From: Dimargaris cristalligena
Lineage: Eukaryota; Kickxellomycota; Dimargaritomycetes; Dimargaritales; Dimargaritaceae
Direction: 5' to 3'
Assembly (NCBI GenBank): GCA_027576995.1
Contig: JANBQC010000175.1
Location: 1-47,602, forward strand
DNA: 47,602 bases
Shown: one piece after another, positions 1-10,245 of the stretch
Layout: each line of letters begins with the position of its first letter
How positions within the stretch are numbered: position 1 is the stretch's first letter
Notes under the pieces: generated by a model
Told to the model about the DNA's origin: nothing
What the model saw: the letters and a program-made list of their open reading frames with translations, nothing else
Databases searched by the model: none
Position numbers and translations under genes: made by a program

Positions 1-161
1 ATTATTCATCTATCTTTTCATTTAGGCTTCCTCTTTCAAGTATAAATACTCCCCCTTACTGCCACCTCTTGGAACAGCAAGTCTATCATCACTTTTCCCT
101 TTTATTATCTATCTTTTCAAATAAAGTTCAGTTTTCAAGGATTTGATTTCAGTTCTTTACA
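1..161 (+). mobile_element. 3' part of an LTR (family B)
   Basis: This is the end of a retrotransposon LTR running off the left edge. Positions 89-161 match the reverse complement of 47530-47602 with one mismatch in 73, and both copies stop at the same TTTACA, as expected of an LTR with TGT...ACA ends. In this orientation there is a TATA-like box at 41-48 and an AATAAA signal at 120-125, so the plus strand is probably the sense strand. A TGG two bases after the end (164) could start a primer-binding site, but I cannot match it to a tRNA. No gag or pol coding is visible next to it. Confidence 0.7.
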
Positions 162-795
162 CCTGGAATCCATCTAAAGTATGACTACTTCTTGGATTAG
201 TAATGGGTACTGGGGCTTATATAGCCTCTACCCAACTGCCCACAGCAGCACACTATACAGTAGGACAGAGGGATTTTCCCCATTATTAGCTATCAAAACT
301 AAATGCCCCTACCCCCTATTACTCTAGGAGGCTCTTTCCTGCTATTAATGTCTTATTTAATAAATTATCTATACCCATACTTTGGCTAGTCCTATTTTGC
401 TGACTAGTACATAATAGTACTAACTAATAAAGGCTAGCAGTAGATATGTACAAGGGACATACAGGGGGTACACTTACTAGTTGGTATAAGGGGAATGGGT
501 ATATATAGGGTTTATTGGATAAATAAGGGGTAGGAATAAACAAAGGAATCTAACTGGTCCCAATGGGGCCCAGTTATATCAATATGGGGATGACTCTAGA
601 GGGAGGTCCTAAGGGGGAATACTACTAAGACTATATTATAATAGTTAGTCAAGATGGACCAGGGATTTACTAATATATTGTAATCTGAGGGAAGAGAGGG
701 AATTTTTTTAGGTATTTAGAAATAGTACTAATAAAGTTTATAATATAATTATATTTAGATATAATTAGTTACTGGGTTTAGGAGAGTATTAGTAT
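162..795. other. AT-rich, CpG-free sequence, probably decayed retroelement
   Basis: There is no credible reading frame. The sequence has no CG dinucleotide and lies between two LTR-like blocks, so it is most simply decayed transposon or repeat DNA. That identity is inferred from position and composition only. Confidence 0.4.
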
Positions 796-1161
796 CATGA
801 CTGGTTAATTCAAACTATAAGAATAACCAGCCATACAAGTAAAAAACCCATACCAATGGATGAGTAAATTAGCATTTAATATCATAGAAATATATACCCA
901 TTATCCTACTGTATTCTATTACTATCATTATATTCCCCTTATTCTCTAGTTACTGATTCTTATTTATTAGTCATTACTATTCTTCCCCTGCCCCTTAAGT
1001 TTGAATATAACCCCAGCCATTTCCCCACAGCTTACTCTTTAGCTTACAACTTCTCTTTTATTTTATCTTATTCTGATATTTTATTCTAATAAACTCAATC
1101 CTACCTTTCCAAGTCCTGTCTGTCCTTCAGTACCTGGCTTTAATACCAGCCCATCATAACA
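796..1161 (+). mobile_element. Solo-LTR-like block (family A)
   Basis: Positions 796-936 align in direct orientation with 47389-47526; the differences are mostly C/T and G/A transitions. A TATA-like stretch near 1009 and an AATAAA at 1088-1093 follow, and a TG...CA frame can be drawn from 798 to 1161 (ending ATAACA). Only 796-936 is supported by a second copy; the right boundary is inferred from LTR-like features. No flanking coding domain is present, so this would be a solo LTR or fragment. Confidence 0.5.
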
Positions 1162-2570
1162 ATTAGTCACTTTATACTTTGCTCTCAGTTTTAGTTATAG
1201 TGGAATTAGCTATTATTTATACTTCACTTAGTGGGGCCTCCCAGAAGGTTGGGTTATGTGAGTGAGAGGGTTTAAATATTAATAGGTTACTTGGCAGTTG
1301 TAATAGGATAGATAAATAGGCCAGTTAGATGTCCACTAGTATCTAGAAGACTCAGATAGTAACCAAAAAAGTCCTATAGATTAATACCTGAGTGATTAGT
1401 ATGAAGGGGTGGAGTTTGGGTAGGGGAAAGGTTTAATATAATATAGGATGATCCTATGGTGCTGGGTGTAACCATGGGAAGGATAATTAAGTGTAATAAG
1501 GCCTAATATAATTAGAAGTCTAAGCTGGCCAGATTAAGGTGGATTAAAAGTACCAGTACTTGGGATTTGAATTTCATAATGGAATCAAAAAAGGATACCC
1601 TTTTTTGTGCCAAATTACTTGGGTATGAAAATGCCACAAAACAACTTCCTGGGATTGGTATAAGAGGAGGTGGATTAGAAAGAAACTGCTATAATGGAAT
1701 AGTATTTTTTGGCACTTTCATCTCAAAAATGCCCACAGATGACGATTTGTTTAAGAATGATGATTTGCCCTATGTGGTTATTTGTATACATAAGTAGTCC
1801 CTCTTGCAATTGTTTAAAGATGGGGAACAGGCCTTGCTGTCCACAGTGGAAACTGACGCCTTGTTAACTGAAGCGGACAAAGGGTATATATATTTCATTA
1901 GACAATCATAGTGAGCAAAAGGTCGAGTGTTAATAAACACAAACGTCTGCTGGTTGCTGAGCAATTCCGTTTAACGAATATCTTGATTGCTATTCAATAA
2001 ATCTCCCCACATTATCTCACCTAAATTACAATCCTAACTTGAACGGATATGTTGTAGTTCATTCATATACTCTACCAAATAATCACTTGCTATGCGTGAA
2101 ATTCGGACCAACTGTATAAGTGTAATGCCGCGGTCCGGGATTCCGGGAGGATTCGGTGTGGCCTTGCCGGGTTTAGGAGAACCGGACTAGGGCAGGGTGC
2201 TTGAGACAAGATACCGCTTCTTCGAGGCTATAGGCTGTAATACTGGGGATGGTGACGATGACGATGACTCTGTCTCTCTCGAAAAGACAGAACGGTAATG
2301 GAACATGCGGGACATGGTGATATTCAACGACTATTAAAACTATTTAGAAAAAGAATCAAATAACTTAATATAGTTGGGCCAATATTAACGAGCTCAAGGA
2401 ATCACGGTTACCTGTGGCTCTACCTTCGTGGATCCTTCTCTGATAAACGAATGAATGGGTCGCTTTAAGGATATATTAAAAATTGATTTATAAAATACTT
2501 CATTTGAAATACTCGAAGGTATTGTGGCTGGGCCTGCTTAAGCCTTAAAAACCTACTCCAGCCAAACTAT
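1162..2570. other. Intergenic, no gene recognised
   Basis: To position 1742 this continues the CpG-free, AT-rich repeat-like sequence. The first CG is at 1743-1744 and CpG becomes ordinary afterwards, marking a sharp compositional boundary. The short open frames (for example 1567-1797) have no recognisable protein features. Confidence 0.5.
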
Positions 2571-2942
2571 TGTTAGTTTTGAAAAAGGCGAGGAACATCG
2601 CCGAAGGTTCAGCCTTCACCTTTTCCTATCCAGACTGACACTTCGGTGGTCTGGGCCCGTCTTCCAGTATTCACTATTCTATTAGGGCGGCTTCTTAGTT
2701 ATAAAAGGTTGGGGCGTATCCCCCAGTCATAGTTTCCCTGAGCCACTAGCATTGGCGACCTTCGGTATTTCGACTATTCTTCTAGTTAACGATCTTCAGT
2801 ATTCATAACTACCCATTGGGTATTTCAGCACCATAATAGCACCAATAGGTCGCTATGTTTATATTCCTATTATTTTCTTAGTTTTATATAAATACCCGTT
2901 GGGTATACTCTCAATAAAGACAAGTAGTTTTACACTATTACA
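2571..2942 (+). mobile_element. Possible LTR, CpG-containing and apparently younger
   Basis: A 372-bp block begins TGTTAG and ends ATTACA. It carries a TATA-like box (about 2886-2894) and an AATAAA (2913-2918) 25 bases before the end, the order expected of an LTR. Near its start are two adjacent perfect stem-loops (2587-2602 and 2603-2617). It is followed by a TTGG-containing stretch (2951-2954) that could be a primer-binding site. I see no second copy and no target-site duplication in the window, so this is a hypothesis. Confidence 0.3.
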
Positions 2943-3568
2943 ATTTACTATTGGTTTTTGCCCTGATCCCCGGCATTATTTTGTTCAGGCCGCTACTTGT
3001 CCCAAGACTATTCACTGTGCCCTGCCCGCCACGTATTAGAAGGATCCTCAAGTGATACCCGGGGACCTGGTTGTCTCTGTTTTAAGACCAGACAAGAATC
3101 GTCCTCGCCAAGTGCGTGTTTTCCCAGTGTTCCCTATTCTTACTACCAGGCTGCCACTGCTCCAGCCAGTCCTGATAAAGTTATCAGGGCCTACTACACT
3201 GTGGCATTAAGTGCGACCACGACAATATAAATGAGGAAATAGGCGAGTAATTCAACTTTAACCAGTAGAATTTGCCTCATCCGACAGATCTTTCGGTATA
3301 CAGCCTGGTTGAGCCTCTCCGACTATAAAAAAATACTGTCATTAACCACGTCCCACATCACAGCCCAAAACGCGATCCCCGAGAAACTATCTACAAAATA
3401 GGGAAATGTATTCATTCCTAAACAACGACCTTGGGTATTTAAAGACTACCGAGAGAAAAACATCATTTTATTGCCCCCCTAAATAATAGCAATTGTTGGG
3501 GGCAGCTGAAAGTCGTGATTCGGGGCCGTAATGGCCAGGTTCTGAGAAACTAGTGAAGCATGCCTCTA
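2943..3568. other. Region 3' of the importin gene, no gene recognised
   Basis: An open frame at 2997-3230 (77 codons, Ser/Pro/Ala-rich) has no recognisable domain; if the upstream block is an LTR it could be a remnant of a leader or gag region. The right part includes the 3' untranslated region of the importin-11 gene on the minus strand. Confidence 0.3.
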
Positions 3569-6500
3569 CTATGCCATCCCGATCAAGTTGGCTAAATCAG
3601 CCAGAATACCGCCACTCATATTCGACTCCAACCATTGTCGGAAGGCAGCAGGGCCACCCTGGAACTGTCCTTCAACGCTGGCCAGCGCTGATCGAATCGC
3701 ATCGGTGGTGTTGACATTCAGAACAATGTCTTTTTCGGAAATCTAATGCAAAGTAATACAGAAAAAACCAATAATAAAACCAATATAAATAAAAACACGA
3801 TTAATTTCGTATATAGTTGGCCATCTACGGGAGTATATGTTGCATAACTAAATGCACCCGTCTAAAAATACTACCCCATATCATCAATTAGATCAACTTA
3901 CTTGAGACATGCGTGCTGTGTACTTGTCACAATCGTCGGTATACTCAGTACACTCATCTTCAAGCACCTCTACTTCCCGATAGGCCGGTACGAAGCCCCG
4001 TTTGTCTTCGGAGTATTCCGACAAAAAGGAGGTCCAAATCCGGAACATGGCCGACAGTAGGGGTCCAAACGCAGGACGACAATGGCTGAATAAAGCGATA
4101 AGCCCGAGAACGTTGCGCTTGCGGGATCGGGCGGCGTAGAGGATATCACTTAGGGCAATCCAGGCACTCAGGAAGCGTTCTAAATTGATATCCACCGGCA
4201 GGACCAGGGAAGAATCCGGCGGACTGAAATCCCGCCGCTCGATATGCTGGATGACGAACTCGGGATCCTGGATCGTCAGCCAGGTTAGAATTTCCAGTCC
4301 CCGGGTCTGGTGGGTTCGAATGCCCGATGGGTCCATAACGAATACCAGTAAATGGTGGAATAGGCCCGAGGCAATGATCGGGGACTGGTATAGCACCGGC
4401 GGGGCATTCTGGATAATAATGCCAAAGAGCTTGCTAATGAGAGGTAATGACCGGTCCACGTTCTCACGGATGAAGTTGCCGGTGACCCGGCAAACCCCCG
4501 TACCATGGGCTTGCATCAACGCCGAGGCATCCAGGCTAGCGTATTGGATAAGAATATTCAGATGATGGACCGCGAGAGTCTCATCACTGTACTCACTGTT
4601 CATTTCCAGGAAACTAGCGGCCTGGAGCATGTCCGAAGTGAGTACGGGGGACTGGCGGAGGGTGACCAGCCAGAGATCCATGGCATCTTCCTGGAGTTCC
4701 AGTCGGTGCGGGGCGGTCGGGGGTATGCTAGCCTGCAGAATCTGGAGGATCAGAGGCTGCAGGTCCAGGCTCAATGGACCCATCGCGGTGACTAGCCGAA
4801 TCATGGATGCCACGATTTCGTTCTTCAGGGTGAGCTCCGGGCATTCCTGCCACAATTGGAACAAAACGTTCATAAAGTGGGCGCCCGCAGGGGCCACGGC
4901 TTTATCCATGCACTGGGAAATGACCGCCAGGCAGCGAATCGCCCGCGACTGACAGGCGGGCTCTTCGAGGGTCTGCAACAGCTGGACTATATCACCCAAA
5001 AGGCGCTCCAAGTAAGGGCTGAAATCATGGGGCGAAAATTTAAGGGTGTCCATCCAGCCCCGCAGCGCCATCAAACTGGCCAAGCGAACAATGAGGTGCT
5101 GGTTGGGACTGGTTAGGTGGACCAGGGCCTCGTAGACGACCAGAGTGGTGGACCGGGGAAAGTCCTCCTCAGCCAACTCGCCGATAAGCCAGGCGGTCCG
5201 CCAGCGTAGGATGCTGCTGTAGGGACCGCCATCCTCCCGCAGGTCGGGGACTAGTTTAGTGGTGATCCAGTTATTATAGTCGATATTATTGCCCAGGTAC
5301 CGGAACGACACCCCAATGGCCGAGTACAGGGCGTCCACCGTCTGAATGTTGTTGGGCGAGATGGGGGTCGCCATGGTCGCCTTAAGCTTCTGGAAAATAA
5401 GGGGCAGCAGGGTATTACTGAACCGGTTCATCAGGTTGATGAACAGATTGCGGGCGCAGGGCCGCAGACTGACCTCCGACTGGCCATTCACTTCCTCGGT
5501 AAACCACTCTTCCGGCTCCTCCGACCAGAGCTTCAAGTCAAGGGGGCGAAACAGCATGTATTGGGTCATGAGGTCCTCGGCCAGTTCGGTCAGAAACGCG
5601 GGAGTGAGTAGCTGGTCCCGCAGGGTGCTGTCGTCCGGGCGGTTATTGGGGCCCGCGGAACGATACGAACGGCAGCGAACGGTGAGTTCGGGATTGCTCA
5701 CGATCCGTCCGAATAAATTGAGGACGCGGATCAGCAGCTTCGTGGGGAGGGTGGCCTCGGCTTCGACTGAATTAAGCTGGGCCAACACGAGCCCGTAGTC
5801 CCGCAGGACACTGCGGTAGCCCATAAGAAGGGTGATGGTGGGCGGGGCAGAGATGAAGGCTGCGGGGTGGTGCTCGTGCATTTCGTAGTGGATTTTGGCC
5901 AGCAATAGAAGATGGCGGTACACCAGTTGGCGAACCTCGGGGGCGGCATCCACAGACATGGACTGGTACAGAGGGTATAAATGTTGGAGGAACCCCTGGG
6001 TCAATTCCATGAAGGGCACTGTAAGCGGGGATTCGATGAGATACCCCAGGCCATGAAGCACGAGCTGGCGGAGTCCACGGAGGACCAACCGGGCCAAGTG
6101 GAGCCGCTGGACCAACACCGGGAGCGGCGGAGTGGCCTGGGGCGGCAGCACGGACTCCAGGGTGGTACGATACAGTTCCAGCAATACCGGGAAACACTGC
6201 TTGGCCATGTTTTGGAACTGCAGGCGGTCCTTGCCCAGGGTTTTCGAGGTCAATTGCTTGATGGTCTTACTGAGGGTATCCATAATTTGCAGCTGCACTT
6301 CGGGAGACGATTCGGCTTGGGTGAATAGCTGGTACAGACGTTCCACAGGGTCTGACCACACCGCCGAAAAGTCTTTGCGGGCGATCAGGGGGATGAGGTC
6401 GGCGGTCAGCCGGGCCGTTTCCCGGGGCAGGACCTCGTGGCCCACAATGTGGAGTAGACCGGCGCGGATAATAGCCTGGTCCTCGGTGGTTATGACGGGG

Positions 6501-6727
6501 TGGGCAGCGTAGCGACGCCAGTGCTTGTCGACACCGTTTTTAAGTTGGATGAGAGCAAGCATGCGGACGGTGGGGTTGGTGTCAGTGGCCTGGAACACCT
6601 CGAAAAGAGCGCGGAAATAACCGGGCTGGCTGCGCCATTGCTCTAGTTGAACTTCAGCAGCCTTGAGCCGGGCCGGGTCCTGGGAGGTAGCCTCGGCAAG
6701 GCAGCTCAGCAGGTCGGGATTGACCAT
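3569..6727 (-). CDS. Importin-11 / Kap120-type karyopherin-beta
   Basis: This is a nuclear import receptor of the importin-beta superfamily, built of HEAT repeats and expected to carry cargo through nuclear pores under RanGTP control. I assemble two exons: 3902-6727 (942 codons) and 3569-3742, joined across a 159-nt intron (donor GTAAGT, acceptor TTAG), giving about 999 aa, close to IPO11 and Kap120. The N-terminus has the importin-beta N-terminal signature (residues about 20-95, AEVQLEQWRSQPGYFRAL then ALIQLKNGVDKHWRR). The rest is helical HEAT-like sequence with the IPO11-like segment YRSVLRDYGLVLAQLNS. I chose the ATG at 6727; an in-frame ATG at 6832 would add 35 residues, but a TATA box at 6779-6784 lies between them. 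The spliced C-terminus adds 57 residues ending LANLIGMA. The family call is firm; the cargo is unknown. Confidence 0.9.
3743..3901 (-). other. Intron of the importin-11 gene
   Basis: 159 nt with GTAAGT donor and ...GCATTAG acceptor on the minus strand. It falls between codons (phase 0). Without splicing the protein would stop three codons into the intron. Confidence 0.8.
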
Positions 6728-6778
6728 TGTGAAACGAACTGTGCAAAAAGAGAGTGAAAAAGAAGGGGTGTGCGGGAA

Positions 6779-6784
6779 TATATA
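6779..6784 (-). promoter_or_regulatory. TATA-like box of the importin-11 gene
   Basis: TATATA on the minus strand, 52 nt upstream of the chosen ATG (6727). It argues against the in-frame upstream ATG at 6832 being the main start. Context only; no transcript evidence. Confidence 0.4.
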
Positions 6785-9700
6785 GTTGGGCCGGATAGCT
6801 ATGCGAGTGCCCCAACGGATAAGGAATGGCAATGCGGGCCTATAAAAGTAGGGCGTAGATAAGGAGGGCTAAAAACAAACAAGAATAGCGAGGTTAGGCT
6901 GTATGCCAGCTCTAGTCTATGACCGACTCGATGGTTATAAAAGAGCCCGGTGGGGGTCAATAGAGCTGATATGCAGCAGATGGGCGAAAAAAAGGTCGAC
7001 AATGCTTGATAGTGTGCTGTGGATGCTAATGTGCTGTAGTTTATGTAGCTTCCTCAGCGAGCTACAATGCCACTGTTTTTATACTCTAGATCCGACTCTT
7101 TAACGTAATTATCTACACTGGCACCTTGGGGGGCCTGTACACTCACCACTGCCCAAACTGTGGTAACAGCCCTATCGCGGTGGTAAAGCCCGGTGCAAAA
7201 GGCGACTTTTCAAGGGCCGAAAGAGTCTTTGTTACTCCATTATGTTTAGCTTCTACTTCAACAAATACATGGCCTAAATTTACATGACCGTTTCGTATAG
7301 CTCAGTGTGTACGGTAGTCACTATTATACCCGACTATTATATGACTGTGGCTATGGATAGATTTGATTCACAAGTGGGGGCAACCAAGACAATTAATAGT
7401 CATTTACCAGGTTTACGCCGTGGCTGGGGGTGGGGTAGGGGGCTAACTCATCCAAGACCACCAATGGATGAAGTTGGAAATTGGAAGTAAATAACTCCTT
7501 TGGCATATAGTTGTCCGACCCATAATCATATAATAGAAAGCGCGTTTTAGTACAGATTCGCGTGAAAACAATCGAAAAAACCAAGTCAAATTAGATGAAT
7601 CACTCCAAGTCCTTCCTTGGGTTCGACGCACTAGACCCATTTCCGCATGATCAAATTTAGCCAGGGGGTTATTAGGTAGACGATGGATAATGGAGCCCCC
7701 CTCACAAATTACACTATGGCTCTTTAGAATCCGTTTCCGCCTAGCCATTTCCCGCTTTGACCCGCCCCCGCCTTTCAGGCGCCTTTGTTTGCCATTGTGT
7801 ACTAGTATAAATGGACATGGTACATGGCCTCCAGTGCCACTTTGAGTCCGGTGGCCTTCGGTTTATGTGGAGCGATTATTCTACGGCTAGGCATAACCTA
7901 TTCGACACCTCCTACTTAAGTGTCCCTGAGTCATTTCTATATCCACTTTATAAATTATGGTGGGGCTCAATCCTGGCGGATATGGATGGCTCCTCGTATA
8001 TCCCCCAATGGATGGTCGGCGGATTTGGCATGGCTAAATTATTTAACATTACGGTCTTCTGATACCTCGCTGGGAAACTTACCAGTTGGTTATTTGCCAC
8101 AGGATATGGTTTATATAGATCGTTCAACGCGGGCATATTCACCCTATCAAATGGTGCTATAAACCAACCTCGGCCATGATACACATTGCATTTATAAAAT
8201 CAGAATTTGGTTGGCTATGTTTCCCAGTTGTCTATAAGGCGGTTCCTCCGATATCCCGGGTTGTAGCGGGCGGTCTTCCACAGCGTATCCCAGTTATGCT
8301 CTTACTGAGCTGGAATCAGCCTTCGTGTTTTGCTGTCAGTAACAACTTGAGGGTGTGTTCAGTTCATGAGTCCATTACACAAGGCAAGCGGGAAAATGTG
8401 GATTTATATGAAGGTCACGCGGCCGTACATTTGCGACGAGGCCATACTCTTAGTCAGTAGTGCATCTCTGCGGCTTCCAACTGGTATTTTACATGACTGG
8501 CCTGGTGGGGGTGGGGAGGGAGGCTGCAGTTTAATTGAGTGATACGCATATCAACTGAATGTAGTATTTGACAGCAACGTATTTACTAGCAAATATAACT
8601 GCAAGCCTACTGGTTTGTGCGGGCCGTTTTAGATAACATTGGAATCCTCGTATCAATACGGGCGGCGTACGCTTCCCAACTCGCATAATTAGGAGAGACG
8701 GTGGGTCCAATATTATCTCGGGCTTAAATAGCAGTTTACTACTCCGCCGGTCCGACGAGGGCATATTAGCCCTGGCCATGTTGGATGCGGGCCCAACTAA
8801 ACCTGCCCTGTGTTTTTAATGACGATTGGATACAACGAATGGAGTCTGCTATATAACGAGATGATAATTTAATCGCGGGGTGCTTCACCACCTTCAATGT
8901 GAGGGCCGCTGATATCGGAAGTGTCCCAAGACTAAGCTGGGGAGTGAACGAAGGTGCGAATGCGGTCGAGGATGTATGTATAATGGGGGGGGGTGCTATT
9001 CGCACCGATTGACGATACAAAGAAGGGGGGTGGTGGTGGTCACATGGTGGGGGGCTATATATTACGGAATTTCTTGTTACAAGGCCTAATTGGCCAAGAA
9101 ACAAGCCCTCCTGGGTATTAAAAATAGATGGAGTTTTCAATTGGCTCGCCAGGGTTGGCCGTGGGACCTTGCGGAGAAGTGGGCCCAAAACCCTTCGGTA
9201 ACCCGTCCGGTTCGCGAGGATGTTTAAGCAGGGCTAGGGTTAGTTAGCAATGGCACCTTCGGAAGTAGGGAACCTCCAGCTGCAGCCGGCCCTGCGTAGC
9301 TGACCTGGTGGGTTCCAGGAGACTGGGCGCGTGGCAGGTCAGTCAGCGGCATTGGAATCGCTGGTGCATTGGCCGGATCCTATCTGGCTAATGAGGGGGA
9401 ATAGATTCGGGGCATGGTCGATGATAATAGTGACGATGATAGCCAGGGTGTTTTATATACGGACGGTGGTTCTCTCCCTTTCCCCACAGCCAAACCCTAC
9501 AGGGTGTGGGCCATTAGGCAGGGGAAATCAGCGTCTGGCCAATAGGACGGCGGGGCCCCTGGATACGTGGAGCAGCAGACTGAAGGGAACGAATGCCCCT
9601 TAAAAAACGCACTGTTGTCGTTACACGCGCACCACAGCTGCGACATCCACATCGAGAATGATCACTCTGTAGCTCTCTATATAAGGACGCGGGCCTCAAT

Positions 9701-10245
9701 AATAATCTCTCTGAAATAGCGCAATACCCGTTCACGCATACTACTATAGTCGAAACTAATCGGAGTCCTTGGATTAAGGTTGGCGAAGCGAGAGAGAGGG
9801 TAACGGGGCCGTCATGGTATGCCGCATATAGCGGCAGTCCCTCCCCCCTGTGGCCCAAGTATCTACGCGCGTGGTGTTATTCCTTTCCTTTCCTCTCTTT
9901 CTATTACTGGTGATTTCCTCAGAAACGTCAGCCCTGGCATTTCTCTGTTCCTGTGTTCATATACTCCTAAACGCATAGACAAACTCCGACACTCGCTTCT
10001 CCTTACTTTCGCCTTTTGTTTCCTTTATATATTTATATTTATATATAGTATTTCTATTGCTTTATTCGGTGGACTGCTCTGGGTCATTGTAAACGCCGTC
10101 CTCTCCCCAACCCCATTCTCTGCATGCTACGACGGCGATTCTCTCCATTCCCCCTGCACTGATCGTTCCCCAACCCAACTCGTCTCGACTACACTAGACT
10201 AGACAGTCGTCCCCTCTACAGCCCTCATCTGCTGGACTGCTCATC
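6785..10245. other. Long divergent intergenic region, no gene recognised
   Basis: About 3.5 kb separates the divergently transcribed importin-11 and PACT-protein genes. Six-frame translation gives only short frames without recognisable domains. CpG is present at ordinary density, unlike the two window ends. The last few hundred bases (about 9820-10245) are pyrimidine-rich and probably form the promoter and 5' leader of the downstream gene; an open frame there (9819-10202) is more likely leader than protein. Confidence 0.6.

Noticed and set aside
2997..3230. A 77-codon frame after the LTR-like block
   Set aside because: Could be a gag remnant, but no CCHC knuckle or protease motif is visible, so it is not listed as a gene.
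9819..10202. A 127-codon frame upstream of the PACT gene
   Set aside because: No domain, pyrimidine-rich leader-like DNA, ends just before the real start codon.
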